Under the pieces are notes generated by a model. That model worked only from the letters and a program-made list of their open reading frames with translations, searched no databases and was not told the DNA's origin. Source: Neocallimastix lanati (nom. inval.) (taxonomy: Eukaryota > Neocallimastigomycota > Neocallimastigomycetes > Neocallimastigales > Neocallimastigaceae). Taken from it: 20,000 nt of DNA. Below, in pieces: positions 1-7,668 of the stretch. A program made the translations under genes and the position numbers. Positions within the stretch are counted from its first letter, which is position 1; the number at the start of each line of letters is the position of its first letter. The stretch is from assembly GCA_016946835.1 (NCBI GenBank), contig JACVTC010000016.1, positions 947,501 through 967,500 of the forward strand, read 5' to 3'.

Positions 1-58
1 TAACCAAAAAAAAAAAAAAAAAAGAGTTAATCATTATCTCTTAATTTTTTTTTATTTT

Positions 59-59
59 A

Positions 60-105
<46 letters not shown>
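59..105. repeat. (ATT)n microsatellite
   Basis: About fifteen uninterrupted ATT units upstream of the GST gene. The rest of 1-433 holds A and T homopolymers, a possible TATA box at 212 and no coding signal. Confidence 0.95.
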
Positions 106-107
<2 letters not shown>

Positions 108-211
108 TTAAATTAATTTTATAGAGGTATTAAACAAAGTGAAGGCTATTTTTTTTTTTTTTTTTTAATTTCTAATTTTACAGAAAAAAATTTTTTTAAA
201 GAAAATTTTTA

Positions 212-222
212 TATATAAAAGG
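212..222 (+). promoter_or_regulatory. Candidate TATA box of the GST gene
   Basis: TATATAAAAGG lies 222 bases before the GST ATG. The trailing GG makes it stand out from the A/T background, and the distance is close to the 240 bases between TATA box and ATG in the two Hsp20 genes further on. In DNA this A/T-rich TATA-like strings are common, so the call is tentative. Confidence 0.4.
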
Positions 223-433
223 AATAATATTTTTTCAATTTAAAAAATACAAAGATATTTCTTTATCATATTCAAAAAAAAAAAAAAAAAAAAAAAAAAA
301 TAAAGAATAATAAATCCATTTATTCTGAAATAATTACTATTATTAATTATAAAAAATATTAAAAAAATAAAATAATTAAAAGAAAATTAAAAAAGAAAAT
401 TTTTATCAAATTTTATTTTTTATAAGTTCCATA

Positions 434-1605
434 ATGAATTCGAGATTTGAAGTGTATTATTTTTCCATTCAAGGAAGAGCTGAATACATTCGACTATTGT
501 TAACAGTGGCTAGAGCTACTTGGATCAATAAAGTCCCTTCAAATTGGCCTCAAGAAAAAATTTCGACCGAGGATCTCCTCTACGAACAACTTCCAATGCT
601 TATCGAACATAAATCATCCGGTGAAGAATTTCGTTTGGTTCAAATGGGACCCATCATTAGATATATTGCTGATACTTTCGGTAACTCTTATTACAATATA
701 ATTTAATTTATCAAAAAAAAAAAAAAAAAATAGAAATGAAATTAATAAGAATTCAAGAATAAATAAAAATATAAAAAAAAAAGGAAATGAAATCAATAAA
801 AATTCAAGAAAAAAAATAAATAAAAATAAATAAAAATAAAATAAAATAAAATAAAATAAAATAAAATAAAATAAAAACATTTTTTTTTATAAAGTATATA
901 ATTTAATATTTAATCATTATTATAATTTTTATTTTAATATCTTTATATCTCTATATCTAAATCTATATCAATATATATTAAAGAACTAAAAACTGATTGT
1001 AAATATAAAAATTCACTACTTGATTCCTACTTTGAAGGTCTCTATGACATTATTGATAAGTTTATTCATGTCACTTTGAATACAAAGGTAGAATTTCTAT
1101 ATATATATTGATATTTAAACTGATATATTGATATTAATATTGAAAATAATATAATACATATATATATCATTATGTAACAATGAATTTTTTTTTTTTTTCA
1201 AAAAAAAATATATGGAATATACTTATTTAGTCAAAGGATCTCTCGGATGCTTTTAAAGACTTTTTAAATGATGAATTTATCAATCAAAATATTTCATATC
1301 AAGAAGATATTCTTGCTAAAAATGGTTCTAATGGTCATTATATGGATAATAAGGTGTGTTTAATGTTTTTTTTTTTTTTTTTAATTTATTTATTTATTAA
1401 ATTTTAAATAGATATGAATAGAGAAATAAAATTTATTTATTTATTTTAATACTTATTATATATATATTTAAATAATGAGAATATATATATATATATATAT
1501 ACATTCATATTAAGACAAAAATATAAATATATAGTTATTCTTAATAAATATAAAATATTTATATTAAAATTTCTTATAATATGATGTTGTTATAAAACAA
1601 TTTAA

Positions 1606-1636
<31 letters not shown>

Positions 1637-1813
1637 TTAACCTATGTAGATGTGATTGCTTTCGGCTTAATTGATGCTTCTCTTCAATCCCCAGGATTAA
1701 AAGGTTTATTTAGTTCCGAAAAAACTCCAAATCTTATGAAAGTCTATGATAATGTGGCTAAGATCCCCGAAATTAGGACTTATTTAAATTCAAAACAACG
1801 TTATGTAAATTAG
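434..1813 (+). CDS. Glutathione S-transferase, sigma-like (4 exons)
   Basis: Join 434-680, 984-1087, 1231-1353, 1637-1813, giving 216 residues, the usual cytosolic GST length. It is predicted to conjugate glutathione to electrophiles or to act as a glutathione-dependent isomerase or peroxidase. The thioredoxin-like domain is residues 1-82. Tyr9 in YYF sits where sigma-class enzymes have the catalytic Tyr, and GRAE (14-17) follows. Trp38 and Lys42 match glutathione-contacting positions, and QLP (52-54) holds the cis-Pro. The helical domain follows; T160 and D163 in LTYVDV form the S/T-x-x-D capping box of GST helix 6. The oddity is VQM (69-71): the family normally has Gln-Ser here, the Ser holding the glutathione gamma-glutamyl group, but this protein has Met71. 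All three junctions are GT..AG and keep frame; intron 1 splits codon 83, the other two are phase 0. The fold is secure. Substrate, activity and exact class are not. Confidence 0.87.
681..983 (+). other. GST intron 1
   Basis: 303 bases, donor GTAACT, acceptor TTAAAG, phase 1. Reading through it would stop the protein after eight foreign residues. Removing it joins DTF to ELKTD, giving the expected link between the two GST domains. It contains an (ATAAA)n array. Confidence 0.85.
834..877. repeat. (ATAAA)n microsatellite in GST intron 1
   Basis: About eight pentamer units, grading from a less regular AAATA-rich stretch just upstream. Confidence 0.9.
1088..1230 (+). other. GST intron 2
   Basis: 143 bases, donor GTAGAA, acceptor ACTTATTTAG, phase 0. 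It separates the helical-domain segments ending VTLNTK and beginning SKDLSDAF. Confidence 0.85.
1354..1636 (+). other. GST intron 3
   Basis: 283 bases, donor GTGTGT, phase 0. The 3' end is unusual: 15 T then 15 A immediately before the acceptor G, so the polypyrimidine tract lies 15 bases back from the splice site. The acceptor at 1635-1636 is chosen because it restores the GST motif NKLTYVDV across the junction. Confidence 0.8.
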
Positions 1814-2337
1814 AATAAAATCAAAATAAAATAAATAAAAAAGTAAAATAAAATAAAATATAATTTAATAAATAAAAAATAAAATATAATAAAATAAAAT
1901 AAAAAAAAAAAATTATAAATAAATATTTCTTTGAAGATTATAAAAATTGTATATAATTTTAAAAAAATAAAAAATAACAAATAAAAAATTGACATACAAT
2001 AACAATAAAATTTAATATTAATGTTATCCTATTTTTTTTTTTTAATTAATAATTTATATAATTAATATATTTATACCAATTAATTATTATTTTATTTTTT
2101 TTTTAAAATAAAAAATAAAAAATTAAAGTTCTAAATACCCATATTACAAAGATTTCCGTAATAAATAATAAATAATAAAAAAAATATTTTAAGAATGGAA
2201 TCTTTTCTATCATTAATAATTTGATATATATCAAAGAAAACAATATAACTTTTCAGATTAATGATTAATATTTTTAAATCATATTATAAATATACTAAAA
2301 AAATATATTTAACTCTATGAAAAACTTTATAATATTT

Positions 2338-2477
2338 AATAGTATATATATCATAATTTGTTTAATATTAAATAGTATATATATCATATATATCATAATT
2401 TGTTTAATATTAAATAGTATATATATCATATATATCATAATTTGTTTAATATTAAATAGTATATATATCATAATTTG
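2338..2477. repeat. 42-base minisatellite, about 3.4 copies
   Basis: A unit containing AATAGTATATATATCAT and AATTTGTTTAATATT recurs with TTTG at 2357, 2399 and 2441, a period of 42. The last copy (TTTG at 2474) is 9 bases shorter. There is no equivalent array before the second Hsp20 gene. Confidence 0.9.
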
Positions 2478-2578
2478 TTAAAGTAATATAACATTTAATT
2501 ACTAACTATTAATTGATTTTAATTCATTATCAATATTGCTATTTCTGTACTTTCTTCTAAGAATATAAATATTAAACT

Positions 2579-2602
2579 ATTCCATTAAATATTTAATGGA
2601 AT
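2579..2602. repeat. Perfect 24-base palindrome upstream of first Hsp20
   Basis: The half-site ATTCCATTAAAT is followed at once by its exact reverse complement ATTTAATGGAAT. It is about 290 bases before the TATA box. The outer TTCC and GGAA resemble heat-shock factor half-sites, but their spacing is not that of a standard heat-shock element. Confidence 0.85.
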
Positions 2603-2894
2603 AATTTATTTATTAATTTATAAATTTTTTCTTTTATATTTATTAAGATTTTATCAAATAGAAATCTAGAGTATTTTAATTTTAAAATTCTATATTTTAT
2701 TCGCTTTTTAAATATAGAAAAAAGAAAATGTAGAAAATTGTAGAAATTATTTTAAATTCTACTTTAAATCTTTATATATGAGTAGTATCTTTCTTTATAA
2801 TATTAATATTTATTCTAGTAAAAAGAAAAATTAGAATAAATTTTATTAATATAATTATTATAATTATAAGTAATTTTATTTTGAAAAAAAAAAG

Positions 2895-2902
2895 TATAAA
2901 TA
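2895..2902 (+). promoter_or_regulatory. TATA box of first Hsp20 gene
   Basis: TATAAATA, preceded by an A run and G, sits 240 bases before the ATG. The same motif in the same setting lies 240 bases before the second gene. TTTGGTTCAAATT, about 25 bases downstream of it, is also kept in both copies and is a reasonable place for transcription to begin. Confidence 0.75.
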
Positions 2903-3070
2903 GTTTTCATTTGGTTCAAATTGTAACTTTTTCTCCATTATTTTATACTTCGTAATTTAATAATATAAATTAACAAATAGTAATATAATATTAAAAGCTT
3001 TAATTAAAACAATTGTTTAATAAAAATAAATTAAGAAACAAAGAAATATTAAAAAACTAATTAATAAATA

Positions 3071-3134
3071 TTACAAAAATATACTTTAAATAAAATAAAC
3101 AAATAATAATATATAATAAAAACAAAGTTTTAAA
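3071..3134 (+). promoter_or_regulatory. Conserved A-rich 5' leader, first Hsp20
   Basis: 64 bases identical to 5441-5504, while the DNA just upstream differs by indels and substitutions. Almost G-free, ending ACAAAGTTTTAAA before the ATG. Probably the end of the mRNA leader. Confidence 0.7.
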
Positions 3135-3770
3135 ATGTCTTTATTCATAAGAAGAAATCATTCTTTATTAGGTGATTCATTTTTCAATGATTTTGAAAAT
3201 GATTTCTTTGAAAATCATCCATTGATTACTATTAATTCATTATATCCATATCCACATTTCTCTTCAAATCCTATTCAATCATTAGAAAATAAAGTTTCAA
3301 AGGTATTCAAATCAGTGGATTTCAACCCAAAGATTAATTTAAGTGAAGATGAAAAACATTATTATATTCATGCTGATTTACCAGGTTTAACGAAGGATCA
3401 AGTTAAAATGGAATTGTCAGATGATGATCGTATTTTAACCATTTCAGGTGAAAGAGAAACTGTTATTGATCATTCTAATAAGAATTCATCTTGTGATTCA
3501 AATGTTAATGAAAATAAAGATACCCAAAACTCAGAACAAAAAGAAATTGAGAATGGAAAAAATAACGAAGAAAAGAATGAAGAAAAGAATAATAAGAAAT
3601 ATTCAAGAATAGAATGTAATTATGGTAAATTTTCACGATCATTTAGTATTCCTGAAAATGTCTCTACTAATGATATTCAAGCTAAAATGGAAAATGGAGT
3701 TTTAGAAGTTACTCTTAATAAGATTGAACCTCCAAAGAAGGAACAAACACGTTCTATTCAAATTCAATAA
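3135..3770 (+). CDS. Small heat-shock protein (Hsp20/alpha-crystallin), copy A
   Basis: 211 residues, no intron. Proteins of this family are ATP-independent holdases that bind unfolding proteins and form oligomers. The N-terminal arm (1-61) is Phe-rich. The alpha-crystallin domain starts near 62 (NPKINLSEDEKHYYIHADLPG) and runs to about 107 (LTISGER). It resumes at 156-197 (YSRIECNYGKFSRSFSIPENV, then NGVLEVTLNK). Between these a Lys/Glu/Asn-rich insert of about 47 residues fills the loop before the dimerisation strand. The tail ends in IQI (208-210), the I-x-I motif that docks on a neighbouring subunit. The ATG follows the conserved leader and is the first in frame. Copy B lies 2370 bases downstream on the same strand. 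Heat induction is expected from the family, but no clean run of alternating nGAAn units is seen in the promoter. Confidence 0.96.
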   Translation: MSLFIRRNHSLLGDSFFNDFENDFFENHPLITINSLYPYPHFSSNPIQSLENKVSKVFKSVDFNPKINLSEDEKHYYIHADLPGLTKDQVKMELSDDDRILTISGERETVIDHSNKNSSCDSNVNENKDTQNSEQKEIENGKNNEEKNEEKNNKKYSRIECNYGKFSRSFSIPENVSTNDIQAKMENGVLEVTLNKIEPPKKEQTRSIQIQ

Positions 3771-4937
3771 ATTCATTAGCGTATAAAATATTAAAAAGCC
3801 TATATATCATACCTTATTAAAATAATATAATATTTAATTAATAACTATCAATTAATTTTAATTCATTATCAATTTTGTTATTTTTGAATTTAATATTTTT
3901 GATTTAGATTAGATGAAATAATTTATTTTATTTTTTATACCATTTTTTTCAATAACTTTTCTAAATTATTACATTATCAATTTACTTTACCATGAATAAA
4001 TATTTTTTTGTAAATTATAAAAATTGTATATAATTTAAAAAATAAAAATAAAGAATAAAAATATACGTAAAATAAAAACAAAAATTATTGCTGTGTTTTA
4101 AAAATTTTTTAATAATTAATAATTATTATTAATTTTATGTATCAATTAATTGCAATTTTATTTTTTTTTCTTTTATTATATTTTTTTTTGTTTTCTCCTT
4201 TTAAATAGTTTAAATTCTAAATATATATATTATTAAAAATATTTTATTAATATGGTCTTTAAATTAAAAATTTTATTACTTATATATATATTGTATTTTT
4301 TTATCTTAAATTTTACATTAAAATATTTTTAAACTCATTTTATTATTATAATTTTTAATTTTTAGTTTTTCATATGGAATTCATATTTAAAAATTAGAAA
4401 AAGTATATTTGAAAATATTGTAATTATAGTATTTATAATAATAAAGTAAAATATTATATTTAATTTTTATAAAAAAATATTTTCAAAGTATATTTCTTTT
4501 TTAATTTAGATATGATTAAAATATAAATTATCTTTTATAAACATGGTAAATTGAAAAGTTTGTTCTAAAAGATAAATAAATATAAAGATTTCTATAATAC
4601 ACTTTTAATAATTATATTATTATTAATAAATAAAAATAAAAATAAAAAACTAATAGTTAAATTACAATTAATAAATAATAAATAATAAATAAAATATATT
4701 TACTAATAAATAATAAATGAATAATAATTAAATAATAAATGATAAAAATTTTTTAAGAATGGAATTTTTACTATTATCAACAATTAGATACATATCAAAG
4801 AAATCTATATAACTTTTCATATTAATAATTAATATTTTTAAATTCATATTATAAATATACTAAAGAAATATATTTAATTCTATGAAAAACTATATGTTTC
4901 TCTTCATACTTTTCTTTAAGAATATTAATATTTAATT

Positions 4938-4972
4938 ATTTCATTAAATATATATTAAATATTTAATGGAAT
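4938..4972. repeat. Degenerate counterpart of the 24-base palindrome
   Basis: Left arm ATTTCATTAAAT has one mismatch to the first unit's arm, right arm ATTTAATGGAAT is intact, and 11 extra bases separate them. Confidence 0.7.
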
Positions 4973-5264
4973 AATTTATTAATAAATTTTTAAAATTTTT
5001 TCTTTTTATATTTATTAAAGTTTTATTAATTTTATCTAATGGTATTCTAGAGTTTTTTTTATATTTTATTTGTTTTTTAAATAATGAAAATAGAAAATGT
5101 AGATAATTGTAGAAATTATTTTAAATTCTATTTTAAATCTTTGTATATGAGTTGTATCTTTCTTTACATTATTAATATTTATTAGAGTAAAAAGAAAAAT
5201 AAGAATATTTTTTATTAATATAATTATTATTATAATAAGTAATTTTATTTTGAAAAAAAAAAAG

Positions 5265-5272
5265 TATAAATA
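5265..5272 (+). promoter_or_regulatory. TATA box of second Hsp20 gene
   Basis: TATAAATA in the same context as the first copy, 240 bases before the ATG. TTTGGTTCAAATT again follows downstream. Confidence 0.75.
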
Positions 5273-5440
5273 GTTCTAATTTGGTTCAAATTATAAATTT
5301 TTCTTCATTAATTTTTATTTAATAATTTAATAATATTAATTAACAAATATTTAAATAATATTAAAAACTTTAATAAAAACAATCGTTTTTTAAAAAAATT
5401 TTTACAAACTAAGTAATATTAAAAAACTAAATAATAAAAC

Positions 5441-5504
5441 TTACAAAAATATACTTTAAATAAAATAAACAAATAATAATATATAATAAAAACAAAGTTT
5501 TAAA
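5441..5504 (+). promoter_or_regulatory. Conserved A-rich 5' leader, second Hsp20
   Basis: Identical over 64 bases to the leader of the first copy, running into a nearly identical start of the CDS. Confidence 0.7.
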
Positions 5505-6140
5505 ATGTCTTTATTCATTAGAAGAAATCATTCTTTATTAGATGATTCATTTTTCAATGATTTGGAAAATGATTTATTTGAAAATCATCCTTTAATTACT
5601 TTTAATTCATTATATCCATATCCACATTTCTCTTCAAATCCTATTCAATCATTAGAAAATAAAGTTTCAAAGGTATTCAAATCAGTAGATTTCAACCCAA
5701 AGATTAATTTAAGTGAAGATGAAAAACATTATTATATTCATGCTGATTTACCAGGTTTAACGAAAGATCAAGTTAAAATGGAATTGTCAGATGATGATCA
5801 TATTTTAACCATTTCAGGTGAAAGAAAAACTGTTATTGAACATCCTAATAAGAAATCATCTAATAATTCAAGTATTAATGAAAATAAAGATACCCAAAAC
5901 TCAGAACAAAAAGAAACTAAAAAAGGAGAAAATAAAGAAGGAATGAAAGAAAAAAAGAATAATAAGAAATATTCAAGAATAGAATGTAATTATGGTAAAT
6001 TTTCAAGATCATTTAGTATTCCTGAAAATGTCAATACTAATGATATTCAAGCTAAAATGGAAAATGGAGTTTTAGAAGTTACTCTTAATAAGATTGAACC
6101 TCCAAAAAAAGAACAAAAACATTCTATTCAAATTCAATAA
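5505..6140 (+). CDS. Small heat-shock protein (Hsp20/alpha-crystallin), copy B
   Basis: 211 residues, no intron, 186 of 211 identical to copy A by direct comparison. The alpha-crystallin domain and C-terminal IQI are kept. Of the 25 differences, 17 fall between residues 108 and 150, in and next to the charged loop insert; they make it more basic (for example E139K, N140K, N148K, E150K). Others are G13D, F20L, F24L and I33F in the N-terminal arm, R99H inside the domain, and three near the C-terminus. Codons 35-98 carry only two synonymous changes, so the copies are young or homogenised by gene conversion. The arm and loop changes could alter oligomer make-up or client choice, but this is inference. 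The two may also be redundant. Confidence 0.96.
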   Translation: MSLFIRRNHSLLDDSFFNDLENDLFENHPLITFNSLYPYPHFSSNPIQSLENKVSKVFKSVDFNPKINLSEDEKHYYIHADLPGLTKDQVKMELSDDDHILTISGERKTVIEHPNKKSSNNSSINENKDTQNSEQKETKKGENKEGMKEKKNNKKYSRIECNYGKFSRSFSIPENVNTNDIQAKMENGVLEVTLNKIEPPKKEQKHSIQIQ

Positions 6141-6720
6141 ATTCATTAAAATAGATATTATTAAACAGTATATATATTACCATATTTTATTTATGTAAAA
6201 TACTATTTAATGTTATTAATTTTGATACTTTATCAATTTTATTATTTTTGAATTTAATATTTTTAATTTTAAATAGATAAAAATAATATAAAATAATAAT
6301 TTATTACATTTTATACCTTATTTCTCAATAACTATTCTAATTATTCTAAATTATTAAACTATATATAAGAAGTTTCTTTTAAAATTAATAAAAATTATAT
6401 TTAGATTAAAAAATAAAGTAAAAAATAAAATTAAAAAATATATAATAAATAATTTAATAAAATAAAAATTAAAATTATGTTTTATGATTTTAGTAATCAA
6501 TAAATTATTATTATTGTTTCTATATTAATTCAATATATTTTTATGCCTATTTATGTATTATTTTTCAATTTTTTTTTTTTTTTTAAATAAATATATGAAC
6601 ATTTATTATGATATATTTAAAAAACAAAATAAAATAAAATAAATTTTTATTTATGAAAACTTGTATTAGTATTTTGTAATTTTATAATTAAAATTATTAT
6701 TATAGAATTATATATATTTA
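6141..6720. other. 3' flank of second Hsp20, A/T-rich
   Basis: To about 6360 it resembles the 3' flank of copy A. From about 6370 it loosely resembles the start of the duplication units. No gene or structured element is seen. Confidence 0.6.
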
Positions 6721-6737
6721 AATTTATTTTCATGATA
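6721..6737. repeat. Left 17-base flanking direct repeat (target-site duplication)
   Basis: AATTTATTTTCATGATA, identical to 7076-7092. The bases before and after differ between copies, so the repeat is exactly 17 bases and lies just outside the GC-rich island. Confidence 0.85.
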
Positions 6738-7075
6738 ATTTAGACACACATAATGAGTACCCATCTCCCATTATGTCCATAATAGATATAACTGTTAAGT
6801 GTAATTATACTGGCATACTAGTACAGCGTCGCCCCTCCACACGTCGTTACACGTCTGCCTGGGGCTGTATTCTCTAACATTCCTACATATATCTCCTTTG
6901 ACCATGAGTATCCGAATAGGAACCAATTCACCCCTTCCGTGGGTATAATTATTAGCGTGTGGACATTTTATCATCAGCGCTTATAACTAAGATGAAGCGT
7001 AGTAGGGGTTGGGTCCAATATGTTGCCAAGGGAAAGTCTTTTGGATACCACTGTAGTTTAATGATACCCCAGAAT
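6738..7075. mobile_element. GC-rich inserted element of unknown type
   Basis: 338 bases. Counting 6741-7075 gives 140 G or C in 335 (42%), against almost pure A+T on both sides. An exact 17-base direct repeat flanks it, the mark of insertion with target-site duplication. That length is common for target-primed reverse transcription (LINE machinery, SINEs, retroposed RNAs) and too long for most cut-and-paste transposases. There are no clear terminal inverted repeats, no poly-A tail beyond the repeat and no recognised tRNA, 5S, snRNA, SRP or rRNA motif. It has hairpin potential at 6748-6776 and 6823-6868. + strand frames are open at 6822-6986 (54 codons) and 6956-7090 (44 codons, ATG at 6992), without a recognised domain. 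It could be a SINE-like element, a retroposed structured RNA or a captured foreign fragment. Confidence 0.7.
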
Positions 7076-7092
7076 AATTTATTTTCATGATA
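7076..7092. repeat. Right 17-base flanking direct repeat (target-site duplication)
   Basis: Exact copy of 6721-6737 at the other edge of the GC-rich island. Confidence 0.85.
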
Positions 7093-7557
7093 TATTTATA
7101 AAAATTATTAGATTTTGTATATGGATTTATTTTATGATTTAATTTCTTATATTGAATTCTTAACCACAAATACAAAATAGTTATAAAATAAAAAAATATT
7201 TGTAAAAATATTGTAATAATTATATTCTTATATTAATAATAATTTATAGAAAAGGTCAGATACAACAATACATTTTATTTAATTTTTATATATAAAGTAT
7301 ATTTTCTAATAATATTTTAAAAATTTTTTAATTTCTTTATGATTAACGATGTGAACTATTTTTTGCAAAAAAAAAAAAAATCTGCTAAAAAATTAATAGT
7401 AATAGCCATTATAATAAAAAAAATTCTTAGTAATTTTGAATTACAATTATTAAATAAATTTAATAATAATAAAAGAATATTATTAAATAATAAATAATAA
7501 TAGAGGAATATTATTAAATATTAAATAATAAATAAATAATAATTAATAATTAATTAT

Positions 7558-7668
7558 AAATAATAATAAAAAGAGTATTTATTAATTGAATAATAAATAA
7601 TAATAAAAAGAGTATTTATTAATTGAATAATAAATAATAATAAAAAGAGTATTTATTAATTGAATAAT
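7558..7668. repeat. 37-base tandem repeat, 3 copies
   Basis: GAGTATTTATTAATTGAATA recurs at 7573, 7610 and 7647, a constant period of 37, with the whole unit unchanged between copies. Confidence 0.92.

Larger units (their letters stand above)
1814..3134. other. Intergenic, GST to first Hsp20 gene
   Basis: No coding signal. From about 1919 the sequence belongs to the Hsp20 segmental duplication. It holds a 42-base minisatellite, a 24-base palindrome, a TATA box and the A-rich Hsp20 leader. Confidence 0.8.
1919..3998. repeat. Segmental duplication, unit 1
   Basis: The stretch from about 1919 (with ATTATAAAAATTGTATATAA near 1938) resembles the stretch from about 3999, which carries the same 20 bases near 4014. 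Similarity then runs patchily through promoter, CDS and 3' flank. Boundaries are approximate because the DNA is A/T-rich and indels separate the copies. Confidence 0.7.
3771..5504. other. Intergenic between the two Hsp20 genes
   Basis: No gene seen. The first part is the 3' flank of copy A, similar to the flank after 6140. From about 3999 it is the second duplication unit. About 4160-4590 has no clear counterpart in unit 1. The end holds an imperfect palindrome, a TATA box and the shared leader. Confidence 0.75.
3999..6361. repeat. Segmental duplication, unit 2
   Basis: Homologous to unit 1. The offset is constant at 2370 bases from 3071/5441 to the CDS ends. The middle of the CDS is nearly identical at the DNA level while the flanks have drifted. 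A weaker resemblance to the unit start continues from about 6370 to 6540, so a third, truncated unit may follow. Confidence 0.7.

Noticed and set aside
681-706. GST exon 1 ending at an in-frame stop at 704-706 as a 90-residue protein
   Set aside because: The last residues are intron read-through. Splicing at 680 restores a full GST.
614-880. - strand open frame rich in Phe, Leu and Ile over GST exon 1 and intron 1
   Set aside because: It comes from reading A-rich repeats backwards. The + strand exon carries clear GST motifs.
2650-2890. Canonical heat-shock element before the Hsp20 genes
   Set aside because: GAA and TTC triplets occur, including a pair 10 bases apart near 2733-2745, but no run of three alternating units at 5-base spacing is present. 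The pair is altered in the second copy, where TTCTAGAG near 5046 is only a near match.
2911-2920. tRNA or SINE B box in GGTTCAAATT of the Hsp20 promoters
   Set aside because: No A box, no cloverleaf and no acceptor stem around it. It is part of the duplicated promoter.
6738-7075. tRNA, 5S rRNA, snRNA or SRP RNA in the GC island
   Set aside because: I compared it by eye with the main motifs of these RNAs on both strands and found no match.
6987-7175. - strand 62-codon frame crossing the GC island edge
   Set aside because: Half lies in A/T-rich flank and crosses the insertion boundary. No family resemblance.
7558-7668. CRISPR-like array
   Set aside because: The 37-base units are contiguous with no spacers, and the genome is eukaryotic.
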